From positions 20,895,501-20,959,500 of the forward strand of contig OX327709.1 in NCBI GenBank assembly GCA_946807835.1: DNA of 64,000 nt, in the 5' to 3' direction. The number at the start of each line of letters is the position of its first letter. The stretch's first letter is position 1. The DNA is from Ailanthus altissimus. Its lineage: Eukaryota; Streptophyta; Magnoliopsida; Sapindales; Simaroubaceae. Of the stretch, positions 57,973 through 64,000 are shown one piece after another. The position numbers and the translations under genes were made by a program. The notes below the pieces were generated by a model. The model had not been told where the DNA came from, searched no databases, and was given only the letters and a program-made list of their open reading frames with translations.

Positions 57973-58226
57973 GCGGCCTTGCCCTTCCCTAACAAGTTCA
58001 TCTCGCATTTCTTCATTTCCTTGCATCACAATCAATCTATCCTTCAACTTTTGATTTTCTCTGCATGTCTCTTCGACTTAGTTGATAATTTCTGTAATAT
58101 TTGTGTTACTAACATTGGAACTTCATCGTCTACACCGTGATATGCCATATTGATCTGTTCTTTACCCTCATCCTCTATATCATATATGTTCTAACTCACC
58201 GACTTGTTTCTTCTTGACCTTACCAT
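57973..58226 (-). pseudogene. Gag N-terminus of minus-strand gypsy remnant E
   Basis: A minus-strand ATG at 58226 opens MVRSRRNKSVS. A charged region follows with NMAYHGVDDEVPMLVTQIL near 58140-58080. Stops follow. No 5' LTR or primer site is recognisable to its right, so the element is truncated here. Confidence 0.45.
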
Positions 58227-58310
58227 TTTATTAGTTAATTTCTTCTAGATTTTTGTCATGGAAATAAGTTTACAATAAACAACACCACTAAAGTCATAGT
58301 TTTTTTTTAA

Positions 58311-59430
58311 GGGCATAGGACATTTTTGTTCTATGAGTTTGATATAATTCTCAATTTTATCCCACAATTTTTAAAAAACCTAATTTTATTTTAATCCGTT
58401 TGTGAGATTCTGTTAATTTTAACATTAGAGGAGCAAAATAATCACTCTACATAAATTTTTGAAATAGGCTGACACAAAATATCTACGTGTCAACCACTAA
58501 TTAGTCATTTAAATAATAAAAATAAATAAATAAAAAGAGAGCAGCTACCACCGTCATTAGTAACTGATCGACCGCCGGTGACCAATTGCGATTCGACTCA
58601 AAATTTTATGATCTACGTAATGGTATGATTTTTTTTTGTCAATAAAGTACCATAGATGTGCAAAAAGTGGAAAAAATATAGTGGGAGGCGGTAGTCACCG
58701 CCGTTCGCTGTCGAACGGTAGGCACCGCCCCCCACTGTTGGATAGATCAGTAGCAGATCTATCCAACGTGCACCGTCCCGCTGTTTGATGGTGAATCTGT
58801 CCAAAGGTGAGGGTGGTACACGCCACCGCCTCACCATTCAACGAGAGATCGGCGGTGGGGGATGTTGACGGCGGCCGCCACCGCCCCATCGTTCAACAGT
58901 GGCGCATGGTGGCCGCCACCCTCTCCCTATTTTGGATCCTTTTTTTTTTTTGCTACTTTTTTTGTTTTCTTTTGATAAAAATAATTTCACCATTGTGTAG
59001 ATATAAATAAATATAATCTAATGACGTAAATTTTGACTATTTTTCTTATCGAAATTCGACAACAGATGGTACCCGACGATGACAGTCGCCGTTATTGGTG
59101 GTTCAGTTTTATTTATTTTAATTATTTTTTAGTTATAAAATAAAATTTTAATGAATATTAAATTTTGAACCTATTAAAACGTACCACATGCCTTTTTATT
59201 TTTAATAGCCTATTAATAACTTATATGTGTATATTATATAATGTACTCACATTATTATTTTTAATTAACATAATAATTGAGTGCAACTTTATTAATATAC
59301 TATCAAAAGAGATTTTTAATTAAATTTAACAGAATTTTACTAACGGATTAAGATAAAATTAAATTTTTTAAAACTCGTAAGATAAAATTAAAAATTAAAT
59401 CAAACGAATATAACAAAAATATATTTTTCC
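58311..59430. mobile_element. Mutator-type MITE 1 (1.1 kb) with GC-rich core
   Basis: It is flanked by a perfect 9-bp duplication TTTTTTTAA (58302-58310 and 59431-59439). Its first and last roughly 110 bases are inverted copies (GACATTTTTGTT ... TAATCCGTTTGTGAGATTCTGTTAA on the left; the reverse complement ends the element). The core at 58680-58920 is GC-rich with (CCG)n-like strings and perfect hairpins at 58701-58718 and 58737-58767. No transposase. Related to 60008-61021. Confidence 0.85.
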
Positions 59431-59439
59431 TTTTTTTAA

Positions 59440-59998
59440 CTTCAAAGAGTAAAATAATAAAAATGCCATTTCTTCTCCAAATTTCTTCCTTCTTTAAAAA
59501 TGTACCTAGTTGATCGTCTTTGGTGCTCGAAAGGACGGTAAGCGTTAGTAAAAGTTTCTTTAAAGATGATAAGGAAATGTGTTTAAATTATAAAATATTT
59601 TAGAAACCTTTTATGAAACTAAATTGAAAGGATTTTTATAATGTAAAGGGTGTATGCTTTTCTGTGTGTTTGTAAGAAATAATTTTTTTTTATTTATTGG
59701 TAGAATTTGAAGAAAAAGAATCACATTTCTGCAAAATTTTAATTTAAACTGTTCAATAATCTTATTCCAGTGTCAGCCGTTGATCCTTCTCTTTTTGAAG
59801 ATGTACATAGTTTTATACTAAATTTAAATTTTTATTAAGACAATAGACAAGTAATATGCTTTTATTGGACTAATTAATTTTAATCTTAAATGGCCGTCAA
59901 TAATTAAAAAAGTAATATTAAGCATTTCAAATTATATTTTAAATTGTATTTCAAAAAATTTATATTAAAAAAAAATTGAATAATCACTTTTTGAGATA
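59440..59998 (+). other. Intergenic segment containing a paralogous copy of the receptor-kinase downstream flank
   Basis: About 59625-59800 aligns with 33748-33912 joined to 40960-40990, that is, the LINE insertion site without the LINE. Shared landmarks are GGATTTTTxxAATGTAAA, TTTCTxTGTGTTT, ACAAGAAAT / GTAAGAAAT, GTTCAATAATCTTA versus TTTCAATTATGTTA, and CGTTGAT. Nothing else was recognised. Confidence 0.65.
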
Positions 59999-60007
59999 CA
60001 ATTTAAA

Positions 60008-61021
60008 GGGATAAAGACATTTTTTTTCCAAGAGTATAAGTTAATATTTAATTTTATTCTAATTATTTTAAAATAGACAGTTTTGTCTTAATCTATTGTT
60101 TAATATTGTTAAGTTTGACAAAAAAGATATATATTTTTTGTATAATGACAAACTTGCTCTTACTAAATTCTACGTGACATAATTTTAACATGACATGTGA
60201 CACATAAATAAGATTAAAATATTTAAAAAAATAAAAAAATATAAACACATGCTACACCAAGATAGGTTTAAAAATTTATTTTAAAAATTATAAATAAATA
60301 AATAATATCTCCGGTGACCCGTTGTTTGTCGCCGTATTCTGATAACGGTGAAGGTTGTAAAAATTATCAAATTGTATATTATTGAACCCATTTTTCATGA
60401 TCTACATAATGATAAAATTATTTATGACGAAAGAGGACAAGAAGGTAAAAAATATAGAGAGATGGCGGCGACCACCACCAAACGGGGAGCGGTGTAAGTC
60501 ACTGCTCCTCTATTTGATGACGGACGATAATGGCAAAAAAAATGGAGAAGGGGCGGCTGGCCACCGCCCCCTCTCCACTTTTTTGTGTGACTATTATTGG
60601 TTATCTTTTTATTCTCTTTTACTAAAAATAATTCTACCATTATATAGATCATCAAAAATAAAATTTAATAATGTAAAATTTAATCATTTTTATCATCGAA
60701 TTTTGACGATTGCCAATGGCCTGCTGTCGTTGATCCCAATGACAATGTTAGAACTATTTTTTATTAAATTATTAAAATTAAATTTATAAGAATGTATCAC
60801 GTGTCTTATTTATTTATTTTTATTATTAACTAATAAAAAATTAACTCATGTCTTGCTCTATCAATATACTTTAAATTTATATCGAATTTTTATTTTACCT
60901 TTTCACTTATCAAATTTAATAAAAATTAACTAATAAATTAAAATAAAATTATCTATTTTAAAATAATTAAAATAAAACTAAATATTAACTCATACCCTTA
61001 AAACAAAAATATCATTATTCT
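60008..61021. mobile_element. Mutator-type MITE 2 (1.0 kb)
   Basis: It is flanked by CAATTTAAA (59999-60007) and CAAATTAAA (61022-61030), a 9-bp duplication with one mismatch. The ends are inverted copies (AAGTTAATATTTAATTTTATT ... TTTTAAAATAGA on the left, matched inverted on the right). The core shares the GATCTACATAATGATA block and a GGCGACCACCACC-type GC-rich stretch with MITE 1. No transposase; short ORFs are unsupported. Confidence 0.82.
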
Positions 61022-61030
61022 CAAATTAAA

Positions 61031-61744
61031 ATACTCGACATTACTCTGATTAAAATTACTGCCATAAATATTCTCGTATCGCAAAACCAAAATAAAGTGC
61101 TGCAGATTGGACAATATATGCATTATTTAATGCCTATTCATCATAGCTAGAGAGAGAGGTCATGGCAAAATTCAACTGTTAAAGAAATAAACAATTACTT
61201 CAGATAATGCGTTGGTTAACAATGATCAATCACCCTCACCAGTCCGAGTTGTTGGGCCAATTTATAGACAAAATAAAGCATCAAATCCCGAAGAAAAAAG
61301 CTGGTTGACACTAGCAACTTTATTGAACGCCAGGTCACTGAAACAAAACAGGCTAACTAGGAATTGTAACCCGTTACACATTAGATGATATCATAGGTCA
61401 ATTTTCCTAACCTGTATTAAATATAAACTCCCACGCTTACCAGTTCAAGTCCGTAACGTTTCCACTTTGGTCTTTGCAGAATTTTATTCAGAATGTCAAA
61501 GCTCGTTGACTGAATCATTGAGTAACAATAATAATTAAAGGATTGAGTTTACTTGTAATCGTTAGGTATTTGGTCAGCAAAGGCAAAGTAATTTTGCATA
61601 TTACAAAAGTCAGACTCTTTTTTTTTCTTGCAAACATTCATGGAACAAAAATCAGACATACTCTAGTCTTTGTGGAAGTCAAATGATATTATAATACCAA
61701 GCTTCAGAACCATCAACAGCTGCGTCTAAATCTTTTGTCGGCAA
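61031..61744. other. Spacer before the host-gene fragments
   Basis: Moderately AT-rich, of higher complexity than the TE spacers. It may be old promoter sequence of a lost receptor-kinase paralogue. No gene or repeat was recognised. Confidence 0.35.
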
Positions 61745-62035
61745 TGGGAATTTGCTGGTTTGTTTATTCTCCTGATATTTGCACCAACAGGCAACAGTGC
61801 TTGAACTGAAAGCTCGAATATAAGGGTTGCCAAGATTAACCTGTGGAAGCTCCTTGGCTGTTGAAAAAGAGAATGACTACTTAGATTCACCAAATGGGAC
61901 ATTCTCTAGTGGATTTTACAAGGGTTGGCACCAGCGATTGTTGTTCTTGAATCTGCAGGTTCACAAATTCTGTCAACAAAACTGTGGTTCACTAATAGTT
62001 TTTTTTCTTCTGGAAAGGCACTAATAGTTTGTCTG
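61745..62035 (+). pseudogene. Fragment of an S-domain receptor kinase (signal peptide and start of B-lectin domain)
   Basis: Near 61745-61800 there is a hydrophobic signal-peptide-like piece (FILLIFAPTGNSA across frames). From 61845 follows GSSLAVEKENDYLDSPNGTF and SSGFYKGW, the typical first strand of the S-domain B-lectin fold. The match is lost after about 61940. The residues differ clearly from the gene at 29797, so this derives from a different paralogue. Non-functional. Confidence 0.7.
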
Positions 62036-62073
62036 AGAACCGATAAGTTTCTCTTTTCTTTTTCCTTTTTCCT

Positions 62074-62288
62074 GATTGGGTGTAGTGAAAATTTGGTTAC
62101 ACTTTGAAATGGAGACTTTTTTTTATATGTAATATAACGTTTGACTGCAGACGATATGCAGTACTCCTCGAAAGAACTTCGAAATTAAGTTAGTAGTACA
62201 TAGATATTCAAGTAAATTATCAATCGCCTGTTGCGTGTTGATGAGCCCATGTTGATATGGAAAGTGCAACTTTATTGTATTCAGAAGT
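62074..62288 (+). pseudogene. Duplicated fragment of ATG1 (intron 12 and start of exon 13)
   Basis: It aligns with 28158-28390 of the ATG1 gene: GTAGTGAAAATTTGGTTA, AAAGAACTTxGAA, TTAGTAGTACATAGAT, then GTTGATGAGC and ATGGAAAGTGCAACTTTATTG from exon 13. The intron's polypyrimidine tract and acceptor are deleted, so the intron runs straight into the exon piece. It is genomic in origin because intron sequence is included. Confidence 0.9.
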
Positions 62289-62494
62289 AAGATTGTTAAT
62301 TATTCCTCCCTGGAATGAAAAAAAAAAACTCTTTTCTGCTCTGTATCTTGGCTCAGGGGGAAAATAATAGTAGACAACGCCCTTAATGGCCTCTAACTTT
62401 CGCTCATTCTGAGTGTAGGTTCATTTTTCTTGTTTTTTCAACTATTATTAATCAGTCTTTAGATCGGTAAGTAGAGCATTAATAGATAGAATTA

Positions 62495-62935
62495 AGGATA
62501 TAGAGCAACTTATTAAGTTCTGCAGCTCTGTTTCAATTTCGGTAGAGGAGGAAGATAGTTTCAAACTAGAAGGCCTTTTAAAAGAAACTAGAGAGAGGAT
62601 GAAATCTAGTGTTTAGTGGCCAAAGTACTAGCTGCCAGGGCAGTCAACAGGGAGGCTTTTAAAGCTACAATGGTGCAAGTATGGAGACCAGTAAAGCGAG
62701 TCCAGATTGAAAGTCTAGGCAATAACACTTTTGTTTGTCATTTTGAATCGAGACAAGATCAAAAGAATATGCAGATGTCTGGTCCATAACACTTTGACAA
62801 GGCTCTGATTGTCAGTACAGCAGTTGCTGGCCTTGGCGAGGTGGGTAAGCTAGAATTTAAGCTAACTTCATTTTGGATCCAATTACACAATGTTTCTATC
62901 ATTTGCATGTGCAAAGAAGTGATAAATGATAGTGC
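62495..62935 (+). pseudogene. Relic of a LINE ORF1 (DUF4283 domain)
   Basis: In shifting frames: KDIEQLIKFCSSVSISVEEE near 62500, then AARAVNREAFKATMVQVWRP near 62631, NNTFVCHFESRQDQ near 62722, HFDKALIV near 62789 and LTSFWIQLHNVSIICM near 62862. This order is that of DUF4283 in plant L1 ORF1. It is truncated at both ends and is not close in sequence to the intact LINE at 33895. Confidence 0.7.
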
Positions 62936-64000
62936 ATTATGTATTGAGTGAGCATGTATATTTTTTTTAATTTATTTACATATTATATGCATAAATATAC
63001 AACGAAATATAAATTAATTATCTCATTACACTGATGAAATATGGGAGAACTCATTTTTAAAGTATACTTTACATAGTTTTAGTTTAAGACTCGATAAGAT
63101 CTTTCGAACTAAAATAATAACTTTCTATTCTCGATGAAGTATTTTATTAAAGGTAACATTTGCCTCTAAAATTTCTCTCGGACCTTTATTATTTAATTTG
63201 CTTATCATTTTCTTCATGTCTTAATTCTAACTTGCCTTATAATTCATATTTCTTGCAAAAGAAATTGATGTCATTAATATAGCATCCTCGGCCACCTAAA
63301 AAACCAATGAATGCATGATAAATAGATTGCCAAATGTTAAGTATTGTAATTGCATTATCATAGTTGCCAAAACAAAAATCACATTTGTACAATTGATTGG
63401 TAGAATAATGAGTAAATTAGTAGTCTTAACTTGTCATTGTAAAGACATGTCATGCTATTAATTTTAAAAGGTAAATTGTAAGTTAACAACTCATGCTTTA
63501 GGATGGTAATACAAAACCATGACTTTTTATAACAAAATCAAATGGCCACTTCTCACAAATCATTTGGGCCGAATGTTTGCTTATCAATTCATTGAAAATC
63601 AATTTTTTTTTTCATTTTTTATTCATTTAGCCAATTAGAAGATACCACAAATTTAACATTTTACTCACATTTGACGAAATGAATTAGGCTTTCAAAATAC
63701 TTATAAGCAATATATCAATTATATCATTTTGGCCAATTAATTTGTTTAGGTAAAATTAATTATTAATATTTAATAATTAAATAAACTAATAAAAATATGT
63801 CACGTGTCATGTCCCAACAAATTAATAGCATGAAATGTGATGTACAATAGAAACGTTAAATTGGCAAGACTCACTTGTCGAGATCTCGGGCTTAACACTT
63901 AAACCCTATAATCTCCTTGAGAAATCTTGAAATAATTTTAATTTTTCAAGAACTTTTCAGATTGAACAGTTCAATCTGGTGCGCTACCCCAATGCACAAC
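62936..64000. other. Unannotated AT-rich sequence
   Basis: I see no coding motif, inverted repeat or LTR boundary. The last 150 bases are less AT-rich (GTCGAGATCTCGGGC) and may start another element beyond the window. Confidence 0.4.

Noticed and set aside
58613..59010. ORFs in the GC-rich core of MITE 1
   Set aside because: They overlap each other on both strands, run into inverted-repeat sequence and have no domain. MITE 2 does not preserve them.

Overview
This window is nuclear DNA of a flowering plant, probably a woody eudicot. The evidence is a 13-exon ATG1 autophagy kinase gene with plant-type introns, an intronless S-domain receptor kinase gene, an L1-type LINE with a plant-specific RNase H tail, Ty3/gypsy and Ty1/copia elements with plant-type primer sites, and AT-rich spacers. 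A Citrus-like genome is only a low-confidence guess. I saw no rRNA, tRNA or CRISPR features.

Layout: (1) 1-20840 is a nest of LTR retrotransposons. An old deletion derivative (element A) was invaded by a complete Athila-type gypsy element (B, 975-17380, target duplication GTACA). B was itself hit by two solo LTRs (5749-8455, duplication CCTAT; 8651-10729, duplication GATTT). A second solo LTR of the latter family sits at 17430-19722. Between its integrase and 3' LTR, B carries a full-length, intronless but stop-bearing copy of a LONELY GUY (LOG) cytokinin-activating enzyme gene. A TATA box lies upstream of that copy, and an unrecognised Cys-rich ORF precedes it. (2) 21027-21713 is a Mutator-type MITE. 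(3) 22771-28576 encodes ATG1 and 29797-32202 a ZmPK1-like receptor kinase; these are the two functional host genes. (4) 33895-40959 is a full-length LINE with both long ORFs open and a perfect 18-bp target duplication. (5) About 41586-58226 is a minus-strand Tat/Ogre-like gypsy remnant split by two complete but decayed copia elements (43197-48272, duplication AAACA; 49311-56255, duplication AATTA) and a solo LTR. (6) 58311-61021 holds two related Mutator-type MITEs with GC-rich, hairpin-forming cores and 9-bp duplications. (7) 59625-62288 contains degraded copies of the host locus (receptor-kinase downstream flank, receptor-kinase N-terminus, ATG1 intron 12/exon 13), so part of the ATG1-receptor kinase locus was once duplicated. 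A LINE ORF1 relic follows; the last kilobase shows nothing recognisable.

Functionally, only ATG1 (autophagy initiation) and the receptor kinase (cell-surface signalling) look like working host genes. The LINE looks recent enough to have been active. The remainder is transposon sediment, whose most interesting content is the hormone-metabolism gene carried inside element B.
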